From assembly GCF_015040615.1 (NCBI RefSeq), contig NZ_CP060402.1, positions 992,001 through 1,056,000 of the forward strand: DNA of 64,000 bases, in the 5' to 3' direction. This document shows positions 27,167 through 36,045 of this stretch, in pieces. This DNA is from Microbacterium sp. YJN-G. Its GTDB lineage: Bacteria; Actinomycetota; Actinomycetes; Actinomycetales; Microbacteriaceae. Each line of letters opens with the position of its first letter. Positions within the stretch are counted from its first letter, which is position 1. The notes beneath the pieces were generated by a model. It was given only the letters and a program-made list of their open reading frames with translations, was not told the DNA's origin and ran no database searches. The translations under genes and the position numbers were made by a program.

Positions 27167-28270
27167 TCAGGAGGCCGGCGACGCCTGCGCACGCTCCCGA
27201 CGCTCGCGGGATGCCGCGGCCAGCTGCGCGAGCGCGTCGACCGTGACATCCCACCCCATGCAGGCATCCGTGATGCTCTGACCGCGCACGAGACCTTTCG
27301 ATCCCGTTGACACGTCGTGCTTCTGGGCGCCCGCGACGAGGTTGCTCTCGAGCATGAGGCCGGCGATCGCGCGGCCATCGGCCGCGATCTGCGCGGAGAG
27401 CTCGACGACCACCTCGGACTGACGGACATGGTCCTTGCCGCTGTTGCCGTGGCTGGCATCGACGATCAGCCGCTCGGTGAGGCCGGCGGCGGTGAGACGC
27501 TCCGACGCGCGGCGCACGTGCTCGGGGCTGTAGTTAGGGCCGTCGGCGCCGCCGCGCAGGATCACGGAGGTGTCGGGGTTGCCGGTGGTGCTTACCAGGC
27601 TGGCGCGCCCGTCGGATCCGATGCCGAGGAAGGCCTGCGGGGCGGATGCCGCGGATGCCGCGTCGAGTGCCACCTGCAGGCCGCCGTCGGTGCCGTTCTT
27701 GAACCCCATCGGCATCGACAGGCCGGATGCCAGCTGCCGGTGGATCTGGCTCTCGGTGGTGCGGGCGCCGATCGCACCCCACACGATGAGGTCGGCGGTG
27801 TACTGCGGGCTGATCGGCTCGAGGAACTCGGTGGCGCACGGCAGGCCCAACGATGACACGTCGCGCAGGAAGGCGCGCGCCAGGCGCAGCCCGGTCTCGA
27901 TGTCGTGACTGCCGTCGAGGTGGGGGTCGTTGATGAGGCCCTTCCAGCCGACCGTGGTGCGCGGCTTCTCGAAGTAGGCGCGCATGACGATCAGCAGGTC
28001 GTCGCGGTGCTGCTCGGCCTCGGCGGCGAGCCGGCGGGCGTACTCGAGCCCGGCATCCGGGTCGTGGATGGAGCACGGTCCGACCACGACGAGCAGGCGG
28101 TCGTCCTCGCCGTTCATGACGGCCCGAACTTCGTCGCGGGCTCGGGTGATCATGGCGGCGAGATCATCGCCGACGGGTAACTTGGTGATGATGTCGGCCG
28201 GGGCCGGCAGCGTCGCGAAGCCGCTGACGTGCAGATCGGCGGTGCGGTCGAGTGTCTCGGTGGTGTGCAT
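27167..28270 (-). CDS. aroG: DAHP synthase, class I (AroF/AroG type)
   Basis: 367 residues. Condenses phosphoenolpyruvate and erythrose-4-phosphate, the first step to aromatic amino acids. Motifs: VVGPCSIHDP (metal Cys), MRAYFEKPRTTVGWKGL, GARTTESQIHRQLASG, MGFKNGTDG, DASHGNSGKD. Type I beta/alpha barrel of E. coli AroFGH type, so feedback inhibition by Tyr or Phe is likely. ATG at 28270, no strong ribosome site. The 190-nt leader upstream codes an aromatic-rich peptide followed by alternative hairpins (see 28399-28458 and 28314-28470). Confidence 0.96.
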   Translation of the reverse strand: MHTTETLDRTADLHVSGFATLPAPADIITKLPVGDDLAAMITRARDEVRAVMNGEDDRLLVVVGPCSIHDPDAGLEYARRLAAEAEQHRDDLLIVMRAYFEKPRTTVGWKGLINDPHLDGSHDIETGLRLARAFLRDVSSLGLPCATEFLEPISPQYTADLIVWGAIGARTTESQIHRQLASGLSMPMGFKNGTDGGLQVALDAASAASAPQAFLGIGSDGRASLVSTTGNPDTSVILRGGADGPNYSPEHVRRASERLTAAGLTERLIVDASHGNSGKDHVRQSEVVVELSAQIAADGRAIAGLMLESNLVAGAQKHDVSTGSKGLVRGQSITDACMGWDVTVDALAQLAAASRERRERAQASPAS

Positions 28271-28313
28271 GGGGGTCCTGTCCTGGTCGGAGGCGGACCC
28301 TGCGCAGAGCCCG

Positions 28314-28470
28314 CCGAAACGGCACGGGGCTTTGCCCCGAAACGGCACAGGGCAGAGCGGATGCTCTGCCCTGTCGGCTCTGAAGGTGTCGGTACGCGCT
28401 ACATCGGCGCCGGCCCCTCCAGAGCCGACTCGAAATACGCATACCAACGGGTGATCATGCGAACACACTA
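28314..28470 (-). promoter_or_regulatory. Attenuator region of the DAHP synthase gene
   Basis: On the minus strand the order is: -10 TAGTGT (28470-28465), leader peptide ORF, strand 1 GTCGGCTCTG (28429-28420, within the ORF), strand 2 CAGAGCCGAC (28382-28373, fully complementary), then a 12-bp hairpin ACAGGGCAGAGC/GCTCTGCCCTGT (28374-28363 and 28358-28347, loop ATCC), then CGGGGC/GCCCCG (28339-28334, 28330-28325). CCGAAACGGCAC occurs twice (28314-28325, 28337-28348). No U-run follows the hairpin. Confidence 0.7.
28399..28458 (-). CDS. Leader peptide MITRWYAYFESALEGPAPM (aromatic attenuator)
   Basis: 19 residues. Five consecutive codons 5-9 give Trp-Tyr-Ala-Tyr-Phe, four aromatic residues out of five, all end products of the pathway that DAHP synthase starts. 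ATG at 28458 lies 6 nt after -10 TAGTGT, so the peptide is probably translated from a leaderless transcript. Codons 10-14 contain strand 1 of the leader structure, where a ribosome stalled on the aromatic codons would mask it. This is the classical design of trp/phe-type attenuation. Confidence 0.8.
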   Translation of the reverse strand: MITRWYAYFESALEGPAPM

Positions 28471-28533
28471 CAGCACACGGGACCGGGCGGATCCCCGCCC
28501 GGTCCCGTGTGACGACCTGATCGTGTCGCGGGC

Positions 28534-30009
28534 TCAGTGGCCTGCGTGCCCGCCGCCCTCGCCGTCGTCCTCCGGCTTGCGGATGAGGAACGCTCCGATG
28601 ATCGTGACGGTGGCGATGATGGCGCCGATCAGGATCGACGTCCGGGTGCCCTCGGCGACAGCCGCCGGGACCTCGGTTCCACCTCCCGCCTTGGTGACGG
28701 CTGTGAAGATCGCCATCATCACCGCGATGCCCGCGGCGCCTGCAACCTGCTGGATCGTGCCGATCACCGCGCTGCCGTAGGAGTAGAACTTCGGCTTGAG
28801 CGACGCCAGCGACGCGGTGAACAGCGGCGTGAACGACAGTGCCAGTCCGACCGACAGCAGCGTCTGCGCGACCAGGACGAGCCAGATCGAGCTGTCGACC
28901 GTGAGCGTGCTGATCAGCCAGAGCATTCCCGAGGCGAGGATCGAGCCGGGGATCAGCAGGATCTTCGTGCCGCGGCTGTCGTAGATGCGGCCGATCACCG
29001 GCCCGAGCAGACCCATCGCCAGTGCGCCGGGCAGCACGACCAGGCCGGCATCGAGCGCACTCAGCTCGAGCGCGTCCTGCAGGAACAGCGGGATGACGGT
29101 GATGCTGCCGAAGAACGCCAGCGACAGCAGGAACATCTGGGTCATCGACAGCGTGAAGTCCCGCGAGGTGAACACGCGCAGATCGAGCAGCGCATCGTCC
29201 TCGCGCTGCAGGATCACCTGACGCCAGAGGAACAGGCCGAGCCCGGTCACGCCCACGACGAGCGCGATCGCCATCGGCATCCAGCTCGTCCCGTTCTCGA
29301 GGCCGCCGATCTGGCTGAGACCGAACACGAGACCGCCGAATCCGAACGCCGAGAGCACGATCGAGAGGGCGTCGATCGGCGCGTGGGTGGTCTCGCCGAC
29401 GTTGGTCAGCCAGCGCCAGCCGATGAACATCGCCACGAGTGCGATCGGCAGCACGACCACGAAGATCGCGCGCCAGCCGAAGTGGTCGAGCAGGAAGCCC
29501 GACATGGTGGGGCCGATCGCCGGTGCAAGCGAGATGACGACGCTGACCCGGCCCATCATGCGGCCGCGTGAGGCGGCTGGGACCAGGTTCATGATCGTCG
29601 TCATCAGCAGCGGCATCATGACCGCCGTACCCGACGCCTGCACGATGCGCGCGGCCAGCAGCATCGTGAAACCGCTGGCGAACGCGGCGACCAGGGTGCC
29701 GATCGAGAAGAGCGTGATGGCGCTGAGGAACATCTGCCGCGTGGTGAAGCGGCGCAGCAGGAAGCCTGTGATCGGGATGACGACGGCCATCGTGAGCATG
29801 AAGGCGCTGGTCACCCACTGCGCGGCGATCGGGGTGATGCCGAGGTCGGTGATCAGGTGCGGGATCGCCATACCCATCGTCGTCTCGTTGAGGATGGCGA
29901 CGAAGGCGGCGGCCAGCAGCACCCAGATGACGGCCATGTCCTTGGCGGGGATGATGCCCGGTTCTGAGCGCTGCTGCACTCGAGAGGGGCCGGTTCGGAT
30001 GGCGGACAT
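28534..30009 (-). CDS. MFS multidrug exporter, DHA2 family
   Basis: 491 residues with about 14 membrane helices. LNETTMGMAIPHLITDLG in helix 1 and WVTSAFMLTMAVVIPITGFL are typical for the DHA2 (EmrB-like) drug:proton antiporter family; motif C is seen in APAIGPTMSGFL. The C-terminus ends in a Gly/His tail (GEGGGHAGH). ATG at 30009 has the site AGGAGG. A divergent ABC exporter gene follows at 30147; no regulator is adjacent. Substrate unknown. Confidence 0.87.
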   Translation of the reverse strand: MSAIRTGPSRVQQRSEPGIIPAKDMAVIWVLLAAAFVAILNETTMGMAIPHLITDLGITPIAAQWVTSAFMLTMAVVIPITGFLLRRFTTRQMFLSAITLFSIGTLVAAFASGFTMLLAARIVQASGTAVMMPLLMTTIMNLVPAASRGRMMGRVSVVISLAPAIGPTMSGFLLDHFGWRAIFVVVLPIALVAMFIGWRWLTNVGETTHAPIDALSIVLSAFGFGGLVFGLSQIGGLENGTSWMPMAIALVVGVTGLGLFLWRQVILQREDDALLDLRVFTSRDFTLSMTQMFLLSLAFFGSITVIPLFLQDALELSALDAGLVVLPGALAMGLLGPVIGRIYDSRGTKILLIPGSILASGMLWLISTLTVDSSIWLVLVAQTLLSVGLALSFTPLFTASLASLKPKFYSYGSAVIGTIQQVAGAAGIAVMMAIFTAVTKAGGGTEVPAAVAEGTRTSILIGAIIATVTIIGAFLIRKPEDDGEGGGHAGH

Positions 30010-30146
30010 GGTCCTCCTCAGGAGTGGTCTGTGGGATGCGATCCGCGACTGCGGCGGATCAGCCATTCAGCGTAACCGGTGCCTCCGACATTCCATTCCC
30101 CTCCGGCGCCCGATCCGCTGTCGGCGGATCGCACTAGCCTGAGGGG

Positions 30147-32045
30147 ATGAGCATGGGCGGAGGCGGACGCGGCGCAGCGTTCCGTGGTGTCGACGAGGCG
30201 GCGCAGCGCCGTCTCAACGCCGAGGCGCCCCGCGTGCCGGGGTTGCGACGCCGGGTGATCGCGCTGTTCCTGCCCTACCGAGGGCGGCTCGCGCTCACCG
30301 CACTGCTCGTCGTGGTCGGCGCCGGTCTCGCCGTGATCCCGCCCCTGCTCGTGCAGCGGATCTTCGACGACGCCCTCTTCCCGCTCGACGGCGGCGGTCC
30401 GCGCATCCCCCTGCTGTCGACGCTGGTCGGCGTGATGATCGGGCTTTTCCTGCTGTCGGCTGTGCTCGGCGTCGTGCAGACCTGGCTGACCTCGACCGTG
30501 GGCAACGAGGTCACCGGCGACCTGCGCGTGAAGCTCTTCGAGCACCTGCAAGCGATGGAGCTGGCCTTCTTCACCCGCACCAAGACCGGCGTCATCCAGT
30601 CGCGACTGCAGAACGACGTCGGCGGGGTGTCGGGGGTGCTGACGAACACCGTCACGAGCATCCTGGGCAACACCGTCACCGTGGTCGCCTCGCTCGTCGC
30701 GATGATCCTCATCGACGTGCGGCTCACGCTCATCGCGATCGTGATGATGCCCATCCTCGTGCTCATCCAGCGCCGCGTCGGCCAGGTGCGCGCACGCATC
30801 GCCGGCGAGACGCAGGAGTCGCTGTCCGAGCTCACCAGCATCACCCAGGAGACGCTGAGCGTCTCGGGGATCCTGCTCTCGAAGTCGTTCAACCGGCAGC
30901 GCACCGAGTCGGTGCGCTATCAGGATGAGAACCGCAACCAGGTGCGCCTGCAGGTGCGCAGGGCGATGAGCGGACAGGGCTTCTTCGCAGTCGTGCAGGT
31001 GCTCATGTCGAGCGTCCCGGCTGTGATCTACCTGGTGGCGGGACTGTTCGTCAGCGGCGGGGCGACCGACATCACCGCCGGCGCGATCGTCGCGTTCACG
31101 ACGGTGCAGGCGCGACTGCTCATGCCGCTGATGGGGCTGATGCGCGTCGCGCTCGACCTGCAGACCTCGCGGGCGCTGTTCGCCCGCATCTTCGAGTACC
31201 TCGACCTGGTGCCGCAGATCCGTGACACGCCCGATGCCATCGACGTCGCCGACGCCCCCGGGCCGCGCGGGCAGGTCGAGTTCGAGGATGTGATCTTCCG
31301 CTACCCGGATGCCGCGGACGACGCGCGCCCCACACTCGACCGCGTGTCATTCGTCGCCGAGCCGGGCAGTCATGTCGCGTTCGTCGGACCGTCGGGGGCG
31401 GGCAAGACGACCATCCTCTACCTCGCGCCGAGGCTGTACGAGGCGACCGCCGGTGCGGTGCGCTTCGCCGGTGCTGATGTGCGCGGACTGACCCAGGGGT
31501 CGATCATCGACGACATCGGCATCGTGTCGCAGGAGACCTATCTGTTCCACGCGACGGTCCGCGAGAACCTGCGCTACGCGAAGCCGGATGCCACGGATGC
31601 CGAACTCGAGGCGGCCTGCCGGGCGGCGAACATCCACCACATCATCACCGGGTTCGAGAAGGGCTACGACACCGTCGTGGGGGAGCGCGGCTACCGGCTC
31701 TCCGGCGGGGAGAAGCAGCGCATCGCGATCGCGCGCGTGCTGCTGAAGGATCCGCCGGTGCTGCTGCTCGACGAGGCCACGTCGGCGCTCGACACGGTCT
31801 CGGAGCGGGTGGTGCAGGAGGCGCTCGACGAGGCGGCGAAGGGGCGCACGGTGATCTCCATCGCGCACCGGCTGTCGACGGTGATGGGCGCGGATGCGAT
31901 CCATGTGCTCGAGGGTGGACGCATCGTCGAGTCGGGCACGCACGCCGAGCTTCTCGCCGCCGACGGCCTCTACGCCCAGCTCGCCGCCCAGCAGGTCGCC
32001 GCCTCCCGCATCGACCCCCACGTCAGCGACGGCATCCCCACCTGA
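30147..32045 (+). CDS. ABC transporter, fused permease and ATPase (exporter type)
   Basis: 632 residues. N-terminal six-helix exporter domain (about residues 40-340) and C-terminal ATPase with Walker A GPSGAGKTT, Q-loop SQETYLF, signature LSGGEKQR, Walker B VLLLDEATSALD and switch His in SIAHRLST. A half-transporter of the MsbA/LmrA/MDR class that should form homodimers. Substrate unknown. ATG at 30147, with -10 TAGCCT at 30135-30140, 6 nt; an in-frame ATG (codon 3) follows. Divergent from the MFS exporter gene. Confidence 0.9.
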   Translation: MSMGGGGRGAAFRGVDEAAQRRLNAEAPRVPGLRRRVIALFLPYRGRLALTALLVVVGAGLAVIPPLLVQRIFDDALFPLDGGGPRIPLLSTLVGVMIGLFLLSAVLGVVQTWLTSTVGNEVTGDLRVKLFEHLQAMELAFFTRTKTGVIQSRLQNDVGGVSGVLTNTVTSILGNTVTVVASLVAMILIDVRLTLIAIVMMPILVLIQRRVGQVRARIAGETQESLSELTSITQETLSVSGILLSKSFNRQRTESVRYQDENRNQVRLQVRRAMSGQGFFAVVQVLMSSVPAVIYLVAGLFVSGGATDITAGAIVAFTTVQARLLMPLMGLMRVALDLQTSRALFARIFEYLDLVPQIRDTPDAIDVADAPGPRGQVEFEDVIFRYPDAADDARPTLDRVSFVAEPGSHVAFVGPSGAGKTTILYLAPRLYEATAGAVRFAGADVRGLTQGSIIDDIGIVSQETYLFHATVRENLRYAKPDATDAELEAACRAANIHHIITGFEKGYDTVVGERGYRLSGGEKQRIAIARVLLKDPPVLLLDEATSALDTVSERVVQEALDEAAKGRTVISIAHRLSTVMGADAIHVLEGGRIVESGTHAELLAADGLYAQLAAQQVAASRIDPHVSDGIPT

Positions 32046-32048
32046 GCA

Positions 32049-32240
32049 GGGTGCTTCGACAGGCTCAGCAACCCATTCCTTCTGGGTCCCTGAGGCGCTC
32101 GAAGGGCCCCAGCATCACATTCCTGCTGGGTCCCTGGGCCTGCCGAAGGGCCTCAGCGACAGCGGCAGGGTGCTTCGACAGGCTCAGCAACCCATTCCTG
32201 CTGGGTCCCTGAGGCTCTCGAAGGGCCCCAGCAACCCATT
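32049..32240. repeat. REP-like repeat cluster
   Basis: The word GGGTGCTTCGACAGGCTCAG begins at 32049 and again at 32168 (119 bp apart), each followed by AACCCATTC and the inverted partner CTGGGTCCCTGAGG-CTCGAAGGGCCCCAGCA. A third, partial copy (CTGGGTCCCTGGGCCTGCCGAAGGGCC) lies between. TTCGACAGGCTCAG/CTGAGxCTxTCGAA palindromes of this kind are dispersed in Microbacteriaceae genomes. The cluster separates convergent genes. Confidence 0.8.
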
Positions 32241-32245
32241 CGTGA

Positions 32246-33019
32246 TCAGTGCACCGACAGGCCGCCGTCGATGAACAGCGAGTGTCCGGTGACGTAACCC
32301 GACCCGGCCCCGGCGAGGAACACCGCCGCGGAAGCGAAATCCTCGGGCAGTCCGTTGCGGCCGATCATGGTGCGCGCAGCGAGCTCGGCGACCTTGGCGG
32401 CATCCTCCTGCAGGCGTGCGTTCAGCGGCGTGAGCACGAACCCCGGCACCAGGGTGTTGCTGGTGACACCAGTGCCTCCCCACGCCTCGGCCTCGGAGCG
32501 CATGAGCGACTCGACGGCTCCCTTCGACACCCCGTACACCCCGCTCGAGACGAAGGCGCGGTGCGCCTGCTGCGAGCTGATGTGGATGAGCCGCCCGTAT
32601 CCGCGCTCGGCCATCCCGGGTGCGTAGCGCTGGCCGAGCAGGAACGGTGCGAGCGTGTTGACCGTGAGCGTGAGGTCCCAGTCCTGTTCGGTGATCTCCG
32701 CCATCGGCGGGCGGATGTTGATCCCGGCAGAGTTGACGAGGATGTCGGGCTCGCCGAACGGCACGACGGCCGCTTCGGCGACCTCCCGGATGCCCTCACG
32801 GGTGCTGAGATCGCCGACGACGCCGGCTGCGCGGCATCCGTCGTCCGTCAGCTCCCGCACGGTGTCGTCGATGCGCTCGCGACCGCGGGCGACGATCACG
32901 GTCGCCGCGCCGGCGCGGGCGAGCGCACCCGCGATCGCGCGGCCTATGCCGGAGGATCCGCCGGTCACGACGGCGGTGCGGCCGTGCAGCGAGAAGAGGG
33001 AGTCGAGATATCCGGTCAT
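32246..33019 (-). CDS. Short-chain dehydrogenase/reductase
   Basis: 257 residues. Rossmann motif TGGSSGIG at about 19-26, NNAG-equivalent VNSAGI, catalytic Ser with YxxxK (SSQQAHRAFVSSGVYGVSK), and a C-terminal end IDGGLSVH typical of classical SDRs such as gluconate 5-dehydrogenase or FabG-like enzymes. Coenzyme is probably NAD(P)H; the substrate is not known. ATG at 33019 lies 4 nt after the stop of the glycosyltransferase gene, so they form one unit. Confidence 0.9.
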   Translation of the reverse strand: MTGYLDSLFSLHGRTAVVTGGSSGIGRAIAGALARAGAATVIVARGRERIDDTVRELTDDGCRAAGVVGDLSTREGIREVAEAAVVPFGEPDILVNSAGINIRPPMAEITEQDWDLTLTVNTLAPFLLGQRYAPGMAERGYGRLIHISSQQAHRAFVSSGVYGVSKGAVESLMRSEAEAWGGTGVTSNTLVPGFVLTPLNARLQEDAAKVAELAARTMIGRNGLPEDFASAAVFLAGAGSGYVTGHSLFIDGGLSVH

Positions 33020-33023
33020 CGTG

Positions 33024-33971
33024 TCACCAGGCCAGCGCGGCGGCGAGTTCGGGGTCGGGGTTGACGTCGGCGTACTCGGGCAGCGCGCGCATGGCGGTCT
33101 CGAACTCGTCGAGGGCGGCGGAGTACGCAGGGTCGGGATGCTCGGCGGCGATGCGCCGCAGCGGAGGCAGATCCATGGCGACGATGAGGCTCAGTCGTGC
33201 CGCGACCGCCGCATCCTGTCCGGCGCCGCGCAGCACGCGGACCCCGCCGCGCAGTGCGGCGAGGTAGTCGCGCAGTACGGGCAGCCGGTCCTTTCCCTGC
33301 GTGATCGAGGTGCCTTCGGCGCGCACCCGCCAGCGCACGACGACGTCGGGGATGACGTCGAAGGTGCGCGCCTCGGTGTACATCCGCTGGGCGACGATCT
33401 GATCCTCGTAGGCGACGTTCTCGGGGAATCGCAGGTCATCCCAGACGCTCGCGCGGCTGAGTTTCGACCAGGCGACGATGTTCGCTGACGCGTCCGGATG
33501 CTCGGCGAGCGTCACACCCAGACGGCGCGGCGCGGTCGCCTGCGCCACCCAGGGCTGCACGCGGCCGACCCGGTATGCGCCGTCCACAGCACGGGAGCGC
33601 ACATAGGCCCCCGCGACGAAGTCGCTGCCGGATTCCTCCAGCGTGTGCAGCCAGGCACTCAGCGCACCAGGGGTGAGCTCGTCGTCGGCGTCCAGGAAGC
33701 CGACGAAAGGCGTGTCCAGCCGGCTGAGACCGATGTTGCGGGCGGCGCCCAGCCCGCGCGCCTCGTCATGGTGCAGCACCTCGAAACGGGGGTCGGATGC
33801 CGCGGCATCCGCGAACACCGCACCGGTGTCGTCGTGCGAGCCGTCGTCGATCAGCACGGCGCGCCAGCGCTGCTCATCCTGAGCCCGGAGGGAGTCGATC
33901 GCGGCGGGGGCGTAGGCCGCGATGTCACGGCCGGGCACGATCATCGTCACGAGAGCGTCGGAGCCGGGCAC
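33024..33971 (-). CDS. Glycosyltransferase family 2
   Basis: 315 residues. GT-A fold: VTMIVPGRDIAAYAPAAIDS near the start, AVLIDDGSHDDTGAV (nucleotide Asp pair), GLGAARNIGLSRL and FLDADDEL (DxD). It transfers a sugar from a nucleotide donor to cell-surface or secreted acceptors; the acceptor is unknown. GTG at 33971 is chosen because -10 TAGACT (33984-33979) is 7 nt away. Leads an operon with the SDR gene. Confidence 0.85.
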   Translation of the reverse strand: MPGSDALVTMIVPGRDIAAYAPAAIDSLRAQDEQRWRAVLIDDGSHDDTGAVFADAAASDPRFEVLHHDEARGLGAARNIGLSRLDTPFVGFLDADDELTPGALSAWLHTLEESGSDFVAGAYVRSRAVDGAYRVGRVQPWVAQATAPRRLGVTLAEHPDASANIVAWSKLSRASVWDDLRFPENVAYEDQIVAQRMYTEARTFDVIPDVVVRWRVRAEGTSITQGKDRLPVLRDYLAALRGGVRVLRGAGQDAAVAARLSLIVAMDLPPLRRIAAEHPDPAYSAALDEFETAMRALPEYADVNPDPELAAALAW

Positions 33972-33978
33972 GATCACG

Positions 33979-33984
33979 AGTCTA
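33979..33984 (-). promoter_or_regulatory. -10 element of the glycosyltransferase gene (leaderless)
   Basis: TAGACT on the minus strand, 7 nt before the GTG at 33971. Confidence 0.55.
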
Positions 33985-34032
33985 GAACGCGGGTGTCGCG
34001 CCGGGGCGCGTGTGACTGCGAGGCCTGCCCAG

Positions 34033-35187
34033 TCACGCCGCCAGCACCGCGCCGACCGAGGCGGCGACGAGTGCGGCGAGCTGAGCGGATGCTCCATCGG
34101 GAAGCGGTGCGCGGCCGAAGGTGAAGCGCACCGAGGTCTGTGCGGTCTCGGGCGGGATGCCGATGGCCAGCAGCACAGGCGAGGGCTCGTCGCTGCCCGC
34201 CGCGCATGCCGAGCCGCTCGAGGACACCACTCCGCGACGCTCGAGTTCGAGCAGCACCGCCTCGCCGCTGGTGCCCGCGAAGGTGAAGCTGGCGAGGTTC
34301 GGCAGGCGGTGATCGGGCGAGCCGGTGAGCGCGGCCTGCGGCACGGCATCCAGCACCCGTTCGATGAACTCGACCGTCGCAGCGCCGATCCGTGCGGCGA
34401 GTTGCTCGCGTTCGGCCTCGGCGAGTTCGAGGGCGGTGGCCAGGGCTACGGCACCGGCGACGTTCTCGGTGCCGCTGCGGCGGCCGCGCTCCTGTCCGCC
34501 GCCATGCAGCAGCGGCTCCAGCGGCACCCGGGAGCGCACGCCCAGGGCACCCACGCCCTTCGGCGCGCCGAGCTTGTGCCCGGCGATCGAGACGGCATCC
34601 GCCCCGAGTCCGCTCAGCGGCAGCCAGCCGGCGGACTGCACCGCATCCACGTGCACCGGCACGCCGTGCGTCCCCGCGACGGCGATGAGACCCGCCGCAT
34701 CCTGCACGGTGCCGACCTCGTTGTTCGCGTGGCCGAAGCTGACCAGTGCGGGTGCGACCTGCGAGCCGTCCAGTGCGGCGGTGAGATCGTCCGGCGACAC
34801 CGCCCCGTGCCCGTCGACGGGCAGCCGGGTCACCTGCACGTCATGGAAGCGGCGCAGGTGGTCGGCGGCCTCCAGGATCGACTCGTGCTCGATCGGGGTG
34901 GTGATCACCGCACGCCGCGACGGGTCGCGCTCGAGGCCGCCGAGCATGATCCCCTTGAGCGCGAGGTTGTTCGACTCGGTGCCTCCGGAGGTGAAGATCA
35001 CCTCGCTCGCGCGCATCCCCAGCACCGCGGCCACCCGTCGCCGTGCGCCGTCGAGCGCCGCGGCCGCCGCCTCACCCGCAGTGTGGTGGCTCGACGGGTT
35101 GCCGAACACGTCCGTCAGGTACGGGCGCATCGCCTCGAGCACCTCCGGGCGCACGGGCGAGGTCGCGGCGTGATCGAGGTAGAGCAT
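34033..35187 (-). CDS. Cysteine desulfurase (NifS/IscS-like), NAD operon
   Basis: 384 residues. PLP Lys205 in SIAGHKLGAPKG, catalytic Cys328 in SSSGSACAAGS, and N-terminal LDHAATSPV. It removes sulphur from cysteine for Fe-S assembly. Its place right after nadC (6 bp) suggests it serves the oxygen-sensitive 4Fe-4S cluster of NadA, as in B. subtilis where nifS lies with nad genes. Last gene of the nad operon on the minus strand. Confidence 0.93.
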   Translation of the reverse strand: MLYLDHAATSPVRPEVLEAMRPYLTDVFGNPSSHHTAGEAAAAALDGARRRVAAVLGMRASEVIFTSGGTESNNLALKGIMLGGLERDPSRRAVITTPIEHESILEAADHLRRFHDVQVTRLPVDGHGAVSPDDLTAALDGSQVAPALVSFGHANNEVGTVQDAAGLIAVAGTHGVPVHVDAVQSAGWLPLSGLGADAVSIAGHKLGAPKGVGALGVRSRVPLEPLLHGGGQERGRRSGTENVAGAVALATALELAEAEREQLAARIGAATVEFIERVLDAVPQAALTGSPDHRLPNLASFTFAGTSGEAVLLELERRGVVSSSGSACAAGSDEPSPVLLAIGIPPETAQTSVRFTFGRAPLPDGASAQLAALVAASVGAVLAA

Positions 35188-35193
35188 GCCGCG

Positions 35194-36045
35194 TCAGGCG
35201 ATCCGCACGTCGAGCCCGAGATCCAGCGCGCGGGCCGAGTGCGTCAGCGCGCCCACCGAGATGACCCGCACCCCCGTCTCGGCGATGCCGCGCACGGTTT
35301 CGAGCGTGACCCCGCCGGAGGCCTCGGCCGTCGCACGGTCGCCGATCAGGGCGACGGCCGCGCGCAGGTCGTCGAGCGAGAAGTTGTCCAGCAGCACCGT
35401 GTCGGCACCGCCGTCGAGCACGGCCGGGATCTGGTCGAGCCGGTCGACCTCGACCACCACGTGCGTGGTGTGCGGCAGACGCGCGAGCGCGTCACGCAGC
35501 GCGGTCGCGAGATCGCGGCCGCCCTGGCGCAGCACCTCGAGGTGGTTGTCCTTGGCCATGACGGCATCCGACAGCGACCGCCGGTGGTTGCTGCCGCCGC
35601 CGCTGACGACGGCGTGGCGCTCGAACTCGCGCAGCCCCGGCGTGGTCTTGCGGGTGTCGGCGATGCGCGCACCGGTGCCGGCCACGGCATCCGCGTACGC
35701 CGCCGTGAGGGTCGTGATGCCGCTCATCCGCTGGGTGAAGTTGAGCGCCACGCGCTCGGCGGTGAGGATGCTGCGCGCCGGGCCCGACACCGAGGCGAGC
35801 GCGTCGCCCGCCTCGAAGCGGTCGCCGTCGGCTGCGTGCAGATCGACGGCGACGGCCGGATCGGTGAGGGCGAACGCGGCGGCGAAGACCTCGCCGCCGC
35901 TGAACACGCCGGGCTCGCGCGCGACGAGGTCGGCGGTCGCCTGCGCCTGCGCGGGCAGCAGCGCGGTGCTGGTGATGTCGCCCCACGGCGCGTCCTCCTC
36001 AAGGGCGGCGCGGACGACGCGATCCAGCGTGGCGGGGGTGATCAT
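35194..36045 (-). CDS. nadC: Quinolinate phosphoribosyltransferase
   Basis: 283 residues. Decarboxylating transferase that turns quinolinate and PRPP into nicotinate mononucleotide. Motifs: LNFTQRMSGI, DTRKTTPGLREFERHAV, GGGSNHRRSLSDAVMAKDNH and the C-terminal EASGGVTLETVR, ISVGALTHS. ATG at 36045 overlaps the nadB stop by ATGA. Operon order nadA-nadB-nadC-nifS. Confidence 0.96.
   Translation of the reverse strand: MITPATLDRVVRAALEEDAPWGDITSTALLPAQAQATADLVAREPGVFSGGEVFAAAFALTDPAVAVDLHAADGDRFEAGDALASVSGPARSILTAERVALNFTQRMSGITTLTAAYADAVAGTGARIADTRKTTPGLREFERHAVVSGGGSNHRRSLSDAVMAKDNHLEVLRQGGRDLATALRDALARLPHTTHVVVEVDRLDQIPAVLDGGADTVLLDNFSLDDLRAAVALIGDRATAEASGGVTLETVRGIAETGVRVISVGALTHSARALDLGLDVRIA

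Noticed and set aside
32049..32240. CRISPR array
   Set aside because: Copies are palindromic, too few and irregularly spaced; no cas genes nearby.
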